Source of the DNA: Saxidomus purpurata
Lineage: Eukaryota > Mollusca > Bivalvia > Venerida > Veneridae
NCBI GenBank assembly: GCA_022818135.1
Contig: JAFMSR010000008.1
Span: forward strand, 32,223,600 to 32,287,599
DNA length: 64,000 nt
Direction of reading: 5' to 3'
Each line of letters opens with the position of its first letter. The first letter of the stretch is position 1. The notes under the pieces were generated by a model. The model had not been told where the DNA came from and searched no databases. It saw only the letters and a program-made list of their open reading frames with translations. A program made the translations under genes and the position numbers. Below, piece by piece: positions 1-11,784 of this stretch.

Positions 1-1509
1 ATGAGCCGTAACAAACCGAATACTCCTATTGTGCATCTTTTTCTATTCAAAATAAGAAATAATAACGCGACATGCCATTTTAATACAAATAGACGATAAA
101 TGGCGTGAGGGATCGATCTAAGGCAAAAAAACGTAATTTTTGACAAATGTTTAGCATGATATCAGTATTTCTGAGACCAAACTGCCCAAAACGTCAAGAA
201 ATGGTGCATAACTAACGAAATGCATATACAATTTTATGAAAAACAACAAAATAGCTACAAAAAATTAACAGATTCCCTCAAAAATTGGGTTTTACGGGTT
301 TTTGTAATTAAAGGAGGTAATTCAAAAGCAGGTTTGATCTTCCCTGTGTGTGCACGGATATTTTGCCGCCCTTCGTGATTAGAATTACGTCCAATTTTGT
401 TAAATTACCTTTTAAACAATATTTGTAGACATTTCATGACGACTAGACCTATTAAACACACCTTGTTTACATAAATATGCTTGTCTGCTACGTTAGCAGC
501 ACTAGGATCATACGGCAATGACTTATTTACTGAAAAGGAAGAATTACCGCAGCAACTTTTACCGGTCAGGGTATTCTGAGATTAAGTTACAGGCCTAAAC
601 AACACGATTTCATCATTACATTCACTTCATTTACTGAAATCCGTGCATAAGTACATTCATGATATACTGTGTAAATGACTATTTAAGAATTATTTACCAC
701 GTTTCACTCCTCTATTAACAACACATTAACTGCCCTTGCCTATTCTTTTCTCTGCATTTTCTCCGCTACTGGTCCCATATATAGAAGCCATGTTACCATA
801 CCTGCATTTTAGTCTGAGAATTCACAAAGTTAGAGATGCAAAATGTACTCTGACATATCTTCAGTTTGTATTCACATGACCACAGCAAATTTAAACAACC
901 AGAGTCTTCCTAAACTGACTAGGGGCTCATTTAGAACCTTTAATTTTCATAAAATATATCAGAAAAGTTATCATCGTCTGTTCAACACATCTCTAAAATA
1001 TAACGGTTACCAAATTAGCCAATTTAGATACAGAACCACGTCTACAATGAACTCAACGAACACATGAACCGTCGATTTCTTAGTTATATTTAGGTATGAC
1101 TACACTAAATCTTTTTCCATAGACTTACTGTATAACTTTAAGCACGGTCCGCATACCAAAACATTCGTTGGAGTAGTTACACCCCAATAAATCTGTAGAA
1201 CCACCACCCCTTAGTCCCACCCACAAAATGCCCTTTTTAATATACATATAGTGATACTTTATAGCCGAAAATTGCACCAGTAGGACATCACCCCTCGTCT
1301 GTAGGATTTTTGTTTACATTCTTTAAAAAATTCAATATTTTCAGATAGCCACAGAACACCGTAAAATTAATCAGAAAATTAATAAACTATTTTTTTGTTA
1401 TGTTCAACCATTGTACTTTCGATTTTAATTCTAGAAAACTTTAGTGCTACTAATCATTTTAAACCAATCAGAGACCACAGATATCTAATAGGTCCGCAAG
1501 TTCCCTACA
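1..1509. other. No recognisable gene
   Basis: AT-rich sequence with only short chance reading frames on both strands. I see no motif, repeat unit or splice-flanked frame that I can name. Confidence 0.5.
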
Positions 1510-1715
1510 CAAATTGGCTGGTTCCAAGTCCCACCGATTTAGTGAAGTCATACCTTTAAACGCTCTCGAACACTCATTCCAGATGTCATCACATTCGCGA
1601 GAGAGAGGCAGCGAGTTTTTCATCGTTGCTACCCATTTACAGCTGGGTAGACTGAGGCATGTGTGGTTTCAGTGTCTTTGCCCAAGGACACACCTCGTGC
1701 TCCGGCTGGGATAAA
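1510..1715 (-). repeat. SINE central-domain relic
   Basis: The block around 1600-1700 contains a stretch reading gtctttgcccaaggacac, a conserved core in tRNA-derived SINEs of molluscs and vertebrates. It also shares the order of short words (gagagaga, cagctg, actgaggcat) with the better preserved SINE at 51370-51650. No tRNA-like head is visible here, so it is a 5'-truncated or decayed copy. Confidence 0.4.
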
Positions 1716-3369
1716 TAATAAGTTCAATGAACGTAAAATGATAAATAAATACAATCAATACTCAGTTTTGAACGATAGCCATTATAATAAAAGAAGAAGA
1801 AATGATTTTTGTGCTGATAGATTAAGTATTATGTAAAATTCAATGTAAAAAGTCTAGACAAATCTATTTACAGGAAAACTCACACACACAAATGTAAAGA
1901 TGACTTTTCGCCAAAATAGTTTTGACTGGACAGGCTTACCATACTACAACAAGAATGAGCGGCTGCAGAAAACCCCAACAAAAAGATAAATGACCTGCAT
2001 GTAAACTCAAAGTTTACGTAATATTTGACATACAAATGTACAGTTCTTTATGCGAAAAACATGTTGACCATGTTTAAAATGGATTATCGTATAATTTCAC
2101 GACTTACAAAGTGACTTGCAAAGTCTGCGGTTGTTTCAGACCAGCAGTTTCAATATTATTAAAGGAAAAGGGTAAAACCTACTCATAAAAACTTTAGTTC
2201 ACAATTATTTTCCTATAAACATGATCAAAATGAAGTACAGAAGATTTTCTAATTCCCGCTGTTTTGTGGGCTTTAAAACTATGGGAAGCCATATCAGTAT
2301 TAAGTTTTGCTAAATAAGGTTTATTTCGGCTTTAAATGGTATCAAATTTTGTGTTTGTTTACATTATTTTTCAGAAATAAATGGTTTGTTTCTACTTTAT
2401 ATACACATCAAACTTTAAAATGCAATTCTTGTTAATTTCTAAATGGGCATAAAGGAAACTTTCAAAGGCTTTGGAGTTGGACTGCTGTGGTGATTTTTAT
2501 CAGATTTTACACTCTTCTGTATTTGTTTCTGGTATGAGCAATTTTATTCTACTCCTAATACATGTATACTTTTTTATTATGAATTTGAATTATCACCTGG
2601 ATTTAGAAGTAGAGTCAACAGAGATGATAGCAAAGTAACATTACTTTTGTGGCACACATTGCCGATATACAGCATGTGACAGAAAAATCTTGTGGCTTTA
2701 ACTTCTTCCACATTTCTTGGAGTATTGTTTGCAAACTTGTTAATGTAGAAGTGCGTGTGCGCTAAAACGTGCATTGCTGATTTATGGGCTGTTGCCGAAA
2801 ACTACTTCCACATTTCTTGGAGTATTGATTTCAAACTTGGTAAACATGATTACAAGCAAGTGTAAAAGTGTGTCACTGTGACATATTTTCCGTGCACACC
2901 ATACGTGCATTTAGGATTAACAGCCGATCACAGCAAAATGTTTGTGGCGTGATCTACTTTCACATTTTTAAAGGATTAATTTAAAACATGGTGGACATGG
3001 TCAGCAGCAAATGAAGAAGTGTGCGACACATTTTGCAGTTAGGCCTAAAAAAATGTTCTTGTTTCCGGTGACGCGACCTACCCTTTTTTGCCGCCGACCG
3101 TAAACATGTTTTGACAAAATTCTGCCTTATTTTTTTCGACGCCGCGGAATAACCATAAAGGCAGAAGTGTTTTTTGTAAGCATAAATCATAAATCGACTG
3201 AATGTATCGCGGCACTTTGCAGAAGTAAAATCGCTGCACAGTGTTTCGGGTTTACGGAACAATTCATATGAATTGTATTCAGTAGAAATTTGTATACAAG
3301 TTATTTTGTGGGTGTTGTATCCATATTAAATTGAAAAATGTTTGCCGACCTACATTCACTTATTTTTTT
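1716..3369. other. Intergenic, with a diverged tandem repeat
   Basis: No gene is recognised. Between about 2650 and 3050 a unit of roughly 100-150 bp recurs two to three times in diverged form; the words cacatttcttggagtattg (2709 and 2813 regions) and the following caaacttg mark two of the copies. The rest shows nothing I can interpret. Confidence 0.4.
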
Positions 3370-4000
3370 AGCTCACTCTGGCACATAGTGCCAGAGTGAG
3401 CTATTACAATCACTCACTGTCCGGGGTCCACCGTCCGTCCGTCCGTCCATCCACCATTTCCTTCGAATGACATCTCCTCTGAAACCATTGGGCCAATATT
3501 GAAGAGACTTTGCAGGGATGTTCCTTGCATGAAGCTCTATCAAAGGTGTTCAAAGAATTCCATTCCATGTAGAACTCTGGTTGCTATGGCAACAAATAGG
3601 AAAAACTTAAAAAATCTTCTTCTCTGAAACCACAATGCCTAGATCTTAGATTTTTAATTTGTAGCATTGTCTAGTAGATTGGATGTCATTGGTCCAAATT
3701 TACCCCGCGCGGGGGTCACTTGGTTTTACATAGGCTTATATAGGAAAAACTTTAAAAATCTTCTTCTCTGAAACCACAAAGCATAGAGCTTAGATATTTG
3801 GCATGTAGAAATGCCTAATAGACCTCTTCCAAGATTGTTCAAATTATGACCCCCAGGTCAAAACTGACACCTCCAGGGGGCCACTTAATTTTACAAATGC
3901 TTATACAGGAAAAACTTAGAAAATCTTCTTCTCTGAAACCACAAGGCCTAGAGCTAAGATATTTAGCATGTAGCATTGCCTGGACTTTACCAAGTATGTT
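3370..4000 (+). repeat. Bivalve-type agct element with internal tandem repeats
   Basis: Begins with a perfect hairpin (agctcactctggcac / gtgccagagtgagct, 3370-3402) followed by a run of ccgtccgtccg. The body repeats a unit of about 155 bp built from cttagatatttggcatgtag, a purine/pyrimidine-balanced word gacccccgggtcaaaattga and ttctctgaaaccacaagg. The 3' end usually seen in this family (gagcgatatagggccatc) is missing, so this copy is truncated. Related copies lie at 8341-9640, 16509-16925 and 17873-18356. No coding capacity is seen. Confidence 0.7.
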
Positions 4001-4274
4001 TAAGTATAGATAATGATTAATAATTATAACGAGCCAATACTGTGCATTAGTATGTCAGTTATACCCATTCTCTTAACGATTAATGGCATTACACAAACAG
4101 GTCCGATTGATAATTTAACGGGTACAGGGTAAAAGTGTAGGTGAAAGATAATCCAAATATGTTGATATCATTACATAAATTGCAGACGTTTTAGCTCACA
4201 CTTAAAACAATATCCAGTTAACATAAGATTATAACAATTTCTTTATCAAGCATTTCCATTCGACTGAACTTTGA

Positions 4275-4634
4275 AGAGACATACCTTTTAACTGATGCTA
4301 AACTAAATAACATCAAAATATGAATAATAGAATCTTTGGAAATATTACAACTTAACCTTTAAGTTTCAGCTATGTCATTATTGATACAATCAAGGGTTTA
4401 AAATATGCTGCAGTACGGTTAACCATTCAATAACCTATGCAAAGATATTGTTGTACAATTAAGGGGTGGATGCGATTTATTTTAGAAGGCCTTTATATTG
4501 ATTAATTGTGGTAAAATGAGAAATTTTTCGCCATAGGTTCTTCTTTGAAATTGTATTTATTTATCATTTTACGTTCATTGAACACATACTTTATGTTTCG
4601 AGTATATAATCGGCTAGTTGTAGGGTATGTCTCT
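4275..4634 (-). mobile_element. MITE-1 copy abutting the GMC gene
   Basis: A diverged, near full-length copy (about 360 bp) of the family whose ends read AGGGACATACCCTA inverted. It is the reverse of the copies at 8980-9348 and 28990-29358 and shares with them the words for the AATAAATA block, the ccacccattaattgtac block and the aaccgctgattttatcga block. The flanking tetranucleotides are TTGA and TTCA, plausibly mutated TTAA target duplications. It ends 32 bp from the GMC stop codon. Confidence 0.75.
4556..4561 (-). promoter_or_regulatory. Candidate poly(A) signal AATAAA inside MITE-1
   Basis: On the minus strand this reads AATAAA, about 105 bases past the GMC stop codon, and it belongs to a word conserved across MITE-1 copies (gataaataaatac). 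It is the first canonical signal after the stop. Use in vivo is inferred from position only. Confidence 0.4.
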
Positions 4635-4666
4635 TTCAGCTACCACCGGATCTTTTAAACTAACGA

Positions 4667-6481
4667 TTAAATGTTCTCCGGTAACATTTCCCTCAAATGT
4701 TTGACTGAATCTATTCCACGAATCATGTCCGCAGCTTTTTCTGCAAACATCACTGTAGGAGTATTTGTATTACCGACAGTGACATTCGGGAAGGCTGATG
4801 CATCCACTACACGTAGACCTTTTATGCCCTTTACACGCAAGGCTGGGTCTAAAACTGCTGAAGGGTCATCAATGGCACCCATCTTGCACGTGCATGACAT
4901 ATGATGTCCAGTAATCGCCAAATGACGTACAATGCATTCCCAGTATGCATCCGATCGGAATTTATGTTTTAGGCAAAATGATTTCTTCATATGATTTACA
5001 TCAGCTCCAATAGCTTTCATTGTCGGAGTTTCAATAAACTTTTCCCATATTCTAAGACCGTCTACGAAGTTTTTGACATCATCTTGTTCCTGCTGATAAC
5101 GGGGGTCTAACATAGGATAATCAAATGGGTCGTTACTCCGCAGTCTCAGAATCCCGCGAGTTTTTGGATGTGTATTTACCAATCCAAATGTAAATCCCTC
5201 TGCATTTTCATTCCCAACTTCGTACTCCTTTCTTATATTATCTTTCATGTTAAAGTTATCAAATTTTACCAAAGTACTCGCAATAACAAGTTGGACATCG
5301 GGGTATGTTTTGCCGCGCCTTTCAGAATCTGTATATGCAAATGCAGAGCAGTCTGATCCAGCGATAGAAAGTGGTCCCGAACCAAACATGTAGTATTGTA
5401 GTTGTGTCCAATAGCTGGACATGAGTGCAGGTGTTAGACTTATATTTTTGTTTATTCTACTAAAAAGTAAGACGTTCTGATGATCTTGAAGGTTGTTCCC
5501 CACAGGTAAATTGGCAACTACAGGTATATTCATTTCTTCAAGATGCTCTTGCGGTCCAATTCCTGAAAGCATTAATATTTGTGGTGTATTTATTGCACCC
5601 GCTGATAATATGACTTCTTTGCGAGCTTTTACAAAGTATTTTCTATTGTTACGAATATAATATACGCCACTTGCTATTGTTCCGGAAAAGCCTACTTTTG
5701 TGACAAAGGAGTTAATTCCGATGTCAAGGTTATCCTTTTTACCGGCTCGGCCAAGATATGCAACTGCCGAAGACTCCCTTACACCTTTTCGCGCGTTTAG
5801 TTGTATTTTATTAAAACCTTCTTGGATTTCGCCATTATAGTCTGTGATTTCATATCCAAGTTCCTGTCCTGCTTTTAAGTATAGATCTGCAAGCTGTGTC
5901 ACACCGCCACCTGACACGGCCATAGGACCACCAATATTATGGTATTTCGAAGATTTAAGTTCTTCAATTTTAATGTCCTCTGCTTTTAGGAAGTACGGAA
6001 GAACATCTTTGTAACTCCAACCGGTACAGCCATTCTTTGCCCATTCATCATAGTCGTAACGACTGCCACGTGTATATTGTGCTAAATTAATCATACCAGA
6101 ACCCCCAAGAACTCGGCCGCGTGGCAAGTAGGCCCGATTTTCCTTCATACCAAAACACGAGAACTTTTGACTTTCGGTATAGTATTCCCAGTCATACTTT
6201 GTCTTTTGCAGATCTGACCAAAACGCTAACGAATGTAACTTTGAATTCTCGTCGTAAAATCCACCAGTCTCTAGTAAGAGAACTTTGCTTGACTTATTTT
6301 CAGAAAGTCTGGCAGCTAAAACCGATCCTGCAGTTCCACCACCGACAATGACGTAGTCGTATTCATCGTCTATAACATCAGAAACAATAACCCTATGCTC
6401 AGCGAATAAATCGTTGTTCCACGAAATTCTGTAATACATGAAGGCTACAACCAAAATGATACAAGCAGCTGCCAACGCCAT
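4667..6481 (-). CDS. GMC-family FAD oxidoreductase (glucose/choline dehydrogenase-like)
   Basis: A full-length 604-residue member of the glucose-methanol-choline oxidoreductase family, which uses FAD to oxidise alcohol groups. The substrate cannot be told from sequence. Residues 2-17 are a hydrophobic signal peptide or anchor. The FAD dinucleotide motif is YDYVIVGGGTAGSVLAARLS (41-60), with the acidic end LLLETGG at 68-74. GMC signature 1 covers RGRVLGGSGMINLAQYTRGS (121-140) and signature 2 is GAINTPQILMLSGIG (295-309). The C-terminal domain has GHHMSCTCKMG (525-535), which holds the probable catalytic histidine, and GNTNTPTVMFAEKAA (570-584). The family more often has Gly-Thr before CKMG where this protein has Ser-Cys-Thr. 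The coding region is a single exon, with a good acceptor just upstream of the ATG implying a 5'UTR intron. A broken paralogue lies upstream on the same strand (8160-10062). Confidence 0.93.
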   Translation of the reverse strand: MALAAACIILVVAFMYYRISWNNDLFAEHRVIVSDVIDDEYDYVIVGGGTAGSVLAARLSENKSSKVLLLETGGFYDENSKLHSLAFWSDLQKTKYDWEYYTESQKFSCFGMKENRAYLPRGRVLGGSGMINLAQYTRGSRYDYDEWAKNGCTGWSYKDVLPYFLKAEDIKIEELKSSKYHNIGGPMAVSGGGVTQLADLYLKAGQELGYEITDYNGEIQEGFNKIQLNARKGVRESSAVAYLGRAGKKDNLDIGINSFVTKVGFSGTIASGVYYIRNNRKYFVKARKEVILSAGAINTPQILMLSGIGPQEHLEEMNIPVVANLPVGNNLQDHQNVLLFSRINKNISLTPALMSSYWTQLQYYMFGSGPLSIAGSDCSAFAYTDSERRGKTYPDVQLVIASTLVKFDNFNMKDNIRKEYEVGNENAEGFTFGLVNTHPKTRGILRLRSNDPFDYPMLDPRYQQEQDDVKNFVDGLRIWEKFIETPTMKAIGADVNHMKKSFCLKHKFRSDAYWECIVRHLAITGHHMSCTCKMGAIDDPSAVLDPALRVKGIKGLRVVDASAFPNVTVGNTNTPTVMFAEKAADMIRGIDSVKHLREMLPENI

Positions 6482-6497
6482 TTGTGTTAGGTATACC

Positions 6498-6520
6498 TCT
6501 GGAAAAAAAAAACAAAAGGA
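6498..6520 (-). promoter_or_regulatory. Predicted 3' splice site in the GMC 5'UTR
   Basis: Read on the minus strand, a polypyrimidine run (cttccttttg then ten T residues) ends in ccag, 17 bases before the ATG of the GMC gene. This is a textbook acceptor and suggests that the first exon is non-coding and lies further upstream. No donor could be assigned with confidence. Confidence 0.55.
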
Positions 6521-8018
6521 AGAAATTAGGCATTCTCGTTAATCTAAGTATGTTAAAGACACTTCATGTACATGTACTTATACAGTAGCCATAATTTGCT
6601 GTGTTCTATATCTAAAATTGTCCACATTTCCTTTCATAAGTGAAACATTTAGAAATAAAACAAAATAGTTAGTATAACTACAAAACCGTAAAATTAGCTA
6701 AATTCAACAAGCCTGATGTACAGTTTAAGTTAAAGTGCAATATGTTAACGCTGATTTTGGTAAAAATGATATCAAAACTAATCCAATAAAAGTAATGCTC
6801 CTTTACTCACAAATGTATGAAAAGCACATTAATTAAATACACTAAGACTAAGTTGCTTGATAAATCTGTGGGAAAAAGAAACTGTTGGAAAATATGGTCT
6901 CTATCTATCTCAAATGTCAGATGATTACATATCAACGATACACATTTGACGAGACGATATGCTCGACTTTTTTTACACAAACAAAAATGAACTGTTAAAC
7001 AGTTCCTCGAGAGCATTGATAGTAACTAAGAATCAATACGTAAATAAATATATATATTTGGATAGCCTAGACAATTATTTCTTACCAAAGGTAAACGTTC
7101 TTCTGTCACAATAATTACATTTTACCTTAAATGCTATTGAATCTTATATTAATTATTGACTTAAATGTCAATCAAGAAGCCAATATTCTCACTAAAACAG
7201 TTTTATACGTTTTTAAAGAAGACACAAATATACATAACAAGGTTTAGAAATTGTACATCTTAAGCGAGGTCCAAAAAGACGTATATTCCTATATAATGGA
7301 CATGTACATCTGTTATCTGTTTTTGACTCAACCCTAGAATCAAGTGACTGGGACATAGTAACCTTGTAAACGCAATTCCTCAAAATTGATTCCCAAGTTA
7401 GTGATTGGTAGTTTTGAGACTTTTATAAAAGAAATAAGGGTTAATCGTAACTGTCCCGTTTTTTATCAACTGTTTATTTCGATCAACTTACAAACAGAAT
7501 TAAACTACATATGTCGCTAAAAATAACCGTAATGTCCACGTGTTACATGTTACTACTGTTAAAAAACTTACAGAGTAACGTGGTGCAAAGCTGGTTTAAA
7601 CTGTGTCAGTTCTTAAGATAGTAGCCAAAATGCATATATATTTGCTATATGAATCAGAACAACCATCTTGTCATTTGAGATACTACTCTGGTGCCTAAGG
7701 TAAATTCTTCATGTGTTTTTAAAACCCATTTTAATCTAATTATTGTGCCACATATCTATTGAATGTTCACAGTGTACCACAGTTAACTGTGGTTGCTATT
7801 GTGTGTCCGCTGATGCTTTGTATTGTATTGTTTTTACGTATCATGCACTTAATGAAAAAAAAGAAAATAAAGAAGCATTTATACGAAGACAGAAATGGCT
7901 GAGGCGAGCTGTAGTTTGTTACAAATTGGGGACATTGCAGGTCCTTGAACTCGTTCATGCGCATGTTTGTTTATCAGTTGTGATTCTGTTATCAGGTATG
8001 ACCTAACATTCATATTAA
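6521..8018. other. GMC 5' flank, unresolved
   Basis: This should contain the GMC promoter, its first exon and intron. I cannot point to a convincing core promoter. The reading frames here (for example 7743-8006) show no homology I recognise and overlap low-complexity T-rich sequence. Confidence 0.35.
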
Positions 8019-8135
8019 AGAGGCATTCCTACATCTAGCAGATTATATTATCGAAACGTAGATTATGTGTTCAATGATCGTAAAATGATAAATAAATACA
8101 ATATCAAAGAAGAACCTATGGCGAAAAATGTTTCG
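8019..8135 (+). mobile_element. MITE-1, 3'-truncated copy
   Basis: Starts after TTAA at 8015-8018 with the family terminus in diverged form and runs through the AATAAATA and aacctatggcgaaaaatg blocks. It then stops at the edge of the GMC pseudogene. The remaining 250 bp and the right terminus are absent. Confidence 0.7.
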
Positions 8136-8340
8136 GTGAAATAATCGGATAGATGTAGGGATAGTCAGAGTTTCATGAGCCCCCATTTTGCACGTACATG
8201 ATAAAAGAGAAGAGGTTACCACAATCTGACGCACCTTGCTTTCCCAATGTGCATCCGACCGAAACTCCGAATGAATTGTTCATGTGGTCAACCTTATTCA
8301 TAGTCGGTGTTTCTATGAATTTTACCCAGCTTTTGTAATG

Positions 8341-9640
8341 GATGATTGTCCGTTGTCCGTCAATATTTTGATTCAAACAACATCTCCTCTAAAACCACTG
8401 GGCCAAATGCTGGTGAAACTATGCAGGGATGTTCCTTGCAAAATTGTTCAAAGAAAACCTTTAAAAAATATTCTTCTCTGAAACAACAAGGCATAGAACT
8501 TAGATAGTTGGCATGTATCATTGTCTAGTTGATCTCTACCAAGATTGTTCAAATTATGACCCCAGATCAAAATTGACACCGCCCGGGGGTCACTTAGTTT
8601 CACATAGCCTTATATAAGAAAAATTTAAAAATCTTCTACCACAAGGCCTAGAGCTTAGATTTTTGGCTTGTAGCATTGTCTAGTGGACCTCTACCAAGAC
8701 TGTTCAAATTGGATGCCATGGGTCAAAATTGACCCTGCCCGGGGTTTTACATAGCATTAAAAAAGAAAAACTTTAAAAATCTTCATCTTTGAAACCACAA
8801 GGCCTCGAGCTGAGACATTTGACATGTAGCTTTGCCTAGTGGAACTGTACCAAATTTGGTCAAATCATGACCACTGAGTCAAAATGGACTCAACCCGGGG
8901 GGGGGGGGGGGTCTCTCGATTTTACATAGGAAAAACTTTAAAAGTCTTCTTCTCTGAATTCACAAGGCCCAGAACTTAAAGGGACACTCCCTACATCTAA
9001 CAGATTATATTCTCAAAACATAGATTATGTGTTCAACGAACGAAAAATGCTAAAACAATACAATTTCAAAGAACCTATGGCGAAAAATGCCTCATCTCAC
9101 CATAATTCATTACGATAGAGGCTTTTTTTATAATAAATCGCATCCACCCATTAATTGTACAAAAACAACTCTACATAGATTATTGAATGGTTTACGGCAC
9201 TGCAGTATATTTTAAACCGCTGATTTTATCGATAATGACTAAAAATGCATAGCTGAAACTTTCAGGTAAAGTTATAATACTTCCAAAGATTATATTATCT
9301 ATGTTTTGAATGTTATTTAGTTTTACATCAGTTATAGGGTATGTCCCTTTAAATATTTAGCATGTAGTATTGCCTTGTGGACCTTTACAAAGATTGTTCA
9401 AATCATTTCCCCGGTTGAAAATTAACCCTTCCCGGGGGGAGGGGGGTCACTTGATTTCCTATAGGCTTATGTAGGGAAAACTTTAAAAACCACAAGGCCC
9501 ACAGAGAGAGCTTAGATATTTGAAATGTTTCTAAGCATTGTGTAGTAGACATCCACGAATTATGTTAAAATCATGACCCCTTGTACTATTGGTAATTGAT
9601 ATATAGGTGAGCGATATAGGGCCATCTTGGTCCTCTTGTA
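8341..9640 (+). repeat. agct tandem-repeat element inserted in the GMC pseudogene
   Basis: Carries about five units with a period near 157 bp (starts of the gcctagaacttagat word near 8488, 8645, 8802 and 8965) and the family 3' end gagcgatatagggccatc at about 9607-9625. It is itself split by MITE-1 at 8980-9348. A 15-G homopolymer occupies 8897-8911. It separates two halves of the broken GMC gene, so it inserted into that gene. Confidence 0.75.
8980..9348 (+). mobile_element. MITE-1, full length with TTAA duplication
   Basis: 369 bp, flanked on both sides by TTAA (8976-8979 and 9349-9352). Termini are AGGGACACTCCCTACATC and, inverted, AGGGACATACCCTATAAC. There is no open frame. It is inserted in the word agaacttaaatatttagc of the surrounding tandem-repeat element, which reconstitutes exactly when the element and one TTAA are removed. 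TTAA duplication is known for piggyBac and Kolobok transposons; the transposase source is not in this window. Confidence 0.88.
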
Positions 9641-10062
9641 TCACTTACATTCCGTAGATAGCGAGGGACTAAAATTGAAATATCAAATGGGTCAGTGTTG
9701 CGCAATCTCAAAGTGCCACGACCTTTTGGGTGTATATTAATAAGAACCATCGAAACTCCTCCAGTGATTTTATTTTCAGAGCCAAATATGTAATTTGTCA
9801 AGGGTCCGAAAAACTTGACATAACTCTAGGTGTAAACTCATTGTTTTTGTGTTCTACTTTAAAAAAACACAACATCTTGGTGATCTTGAAGTTTGTTTCA
9901 AACGGATAGATTGGCAACCATAGGGGTGTTCATCTCTTCCAGGTGTTCATGTCGATTCTGCAATCATAGTCCGTAATTTCATATTCAAGTTTCTGTCCTG
10001 CTTTTAGATGTAAATCTGCATGTTGCATCACACCATCACCTGACACGGCAATAGGTACACCT

Positions 10063-10660
10063 TCTTAAACTGACAACAGACAAAATGGTCATCCCTATAG
10101 AGTTAAAGGTGGACATCAGACAGTCCAACGAAACATAGCACAACTCGGGTGAAAAAGCAAACGGAACGAGACCCTGAACCAGAAGATCAGCGATGGCGCT
10201 AAAGTGAAATGATTAGAAAAGCTATGAGCACGGCTCAAAAACTGCAGGAAGAAAACAGTAAAGAGAAGGAGACCCAACACAGGACAGTGTAGTCACACAA
10301 TACAGAAGAAGAAACACATTAGTGCACATACGATTAGTAAATATAGCGATCTCGAGGACCTACCTGTACAGGCGGTCTCGGCACGAGTTAAAAATAACCG
10401 ATCAAACGGTCCTATTCAGGACCATCCACTTTTCTTTGGAAAAATGTCTTCAGTAATGATGATGACATGAAATACCATTCTAAATCATACACGCTGACGT
10501 TTTCATGATACATAATCGTACTAATCAAACGTTGTGAAGGTATCAAATTAATCTTATACATAACTGCGCTGCGTGTGCGCGAAAATCGAAAAGATTCTTA
10601 ATACTATGAATAGGATAGTATCCGCGAGTAAACACCACCACCACCATTCTATAATAGTGC
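10063..10660. other. Intergenic, nothing recognised
   Basis: No gene or known element is identified. It includes a GC-richer, purine-rich stretch (10080-10330) that may be an old SINE or retrotransposon piece, but I cannot name it. Confidence 0.35.
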
Positions 10661-10930
10661 CCCTGGTTTTGTCCTGGCCCCATAGTGCCCGTGCGGGATC
10701 ATCTTAGGGCCAAGAAAGATAACTCTTACATGCCCCACTTTTTAACATAGAAATTCGCATAGGGTCCCAAAGTGTCCATACGGGCCTTGCGTGTCCCTGG
10801 TTTTGTCCTGGTCCCATAGTGCCCATACGGGGTGATCCAAGGGCCAAGAAAGATGACTCTGGCTGCCCCCTTTTAACATGGAAATTCCCATAGGGTCCCA
10901 TAGTGCCCATACGAGGTCCTTTATTACCCA
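10661..10930 (+). repeat. Two-copy tandem repeat, ~134 bp
   Basis: The block beginning ccctggttttgtcctgg occurs at 10661 and 10795, each followed by catagtgcccgtacggg-type words, gggccaagaaagat and catagggtccca. It is GC-rich compared with its surroundings. The frames across it are artefacts of the repeat. Confidence 0.7.
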
Positions 10931-11038
10931 TCAACACTACCGTTCTAGTTAAGTATGTGTATTTTATATTTCTGTATTGGATATGATAGGTGGAGCAAAT
11001 ACATCGTGTACCTCCGGCCTTCGTGTTGTTTTCTTTGA

Positions 11039-11464
11039 TTGTTTAAAGTCCCGGCCGACCCTGGGATGTCTCCCTGGGTAAACTTGTACCAGACCCTAGC
11101 TCTTTTTTCGAGGTTATCTATTGCACAACATAAATCTTTGCTTATTAGACGATGCACACCGCTGGAACGGATATTATTTCAGAAATATATGTGTTATCAA
11201 TTGGCGTATAGAATGATGATAAGAGTTGTGCTCTTTTTGACATTGACACATGTTTTGTGCAGTGATATATCACTACCTGGACTGTCAGCAACTAATGCAA
11301 CAACACACAAGTTTCTAATTTTGTCTTTAGTCCTTTGGAAAACTAAAGTTCATTCCACAGTTAATAACAACACTAATATAACAAAGGTCTATACCTCTGT
11401 TGGAAAACCAACCCGTTATTTCTTGAAGTTTTACCTTAAAATTAATTTGTATGGAAAACCATAA
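11039..11464 (+). other. Uncharacterised 141-codon frame with signal-peptide-like core
   Basis: An open frame that I do not recognise. Its middle, from the methionine near 11213, has a hydrophobic core (VVLFLTLTHVLCSD) like a signal peptide followed by a short polar stretch, so it could be the first coding exon of a secreted protein. No convincing donor or downstream exon was found, and the opposite strand is also open. Treat it as a candidate only. Confidence 0.2.
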
Positions 11465-11784
11465 ATTTAAGTTTTTGTTCGTAGGAAATCCTATTACTAA
11501 GTCCTTCACATTTTCAATATTGAATATAAAATTCCCTATTTCGTTTTAAAATTCTAACCAATGTTATTTCAGAATGAAATCACGTGATACCTGATTAGCA
11601 ACCAATAAGCATACATCGTTTTCTGCCTTACTTTCTAGGAAACATTATTACAAATTAGATCGATCATAAAATACTGGCTACCAGATTGCTTTTTAACACT
11701 TTCATTGTAATATAACTTTCATGCAAACTCGATTATCACCTATGTTTTCAAATATTCTTTCTTAACATCTGTTAGAAAATAGGC

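Larger units (their letters stand above)
8160..10062 (-). pseudogene. Decayed GMC oxidoreductase paralogue
   Basis: Fragments in the order expected for a minus-strand GMC gene match the intact neighbour. At 10062-9960 the segment equals its residues 185-217 (PIAVSG, ADLHLKAGQ, EITDYD). A deletion follows, then EHLEEMNTP and NKLQDHQ (312-334 equivalent) at about 9950-9880. Next come a frame for FTPRVMSS and NIHPKGRGTLRLRNTDPFD (436-454 equivalent) at 9830-9650. After a 1.3-kb repeat insertion, WVKFIETPTM and LSCTCKMGA (479-536 equivalent) occur at 8340-8180. There are an in-frame stop, several frameshifts and no N-terminal FAD motif. It is clearly dead and arose by tandem duplication of the 4667-6481 gene or its ancestor. 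Confidence 0.88.

Noticed and set aside
4671..4904. Plus-strand frames inside the GMC gene (also 5168-5356 and 6121-6351)
   Set aside because: Antisense shadows of a long coding exon with clear family motifs on the other strand.
8897..8911. G-quadruplex motif in the 15-G run
   Set aside because: A single homopolymer inside a repeat copy, absent from sister copies; more likely slippage than a functional site.
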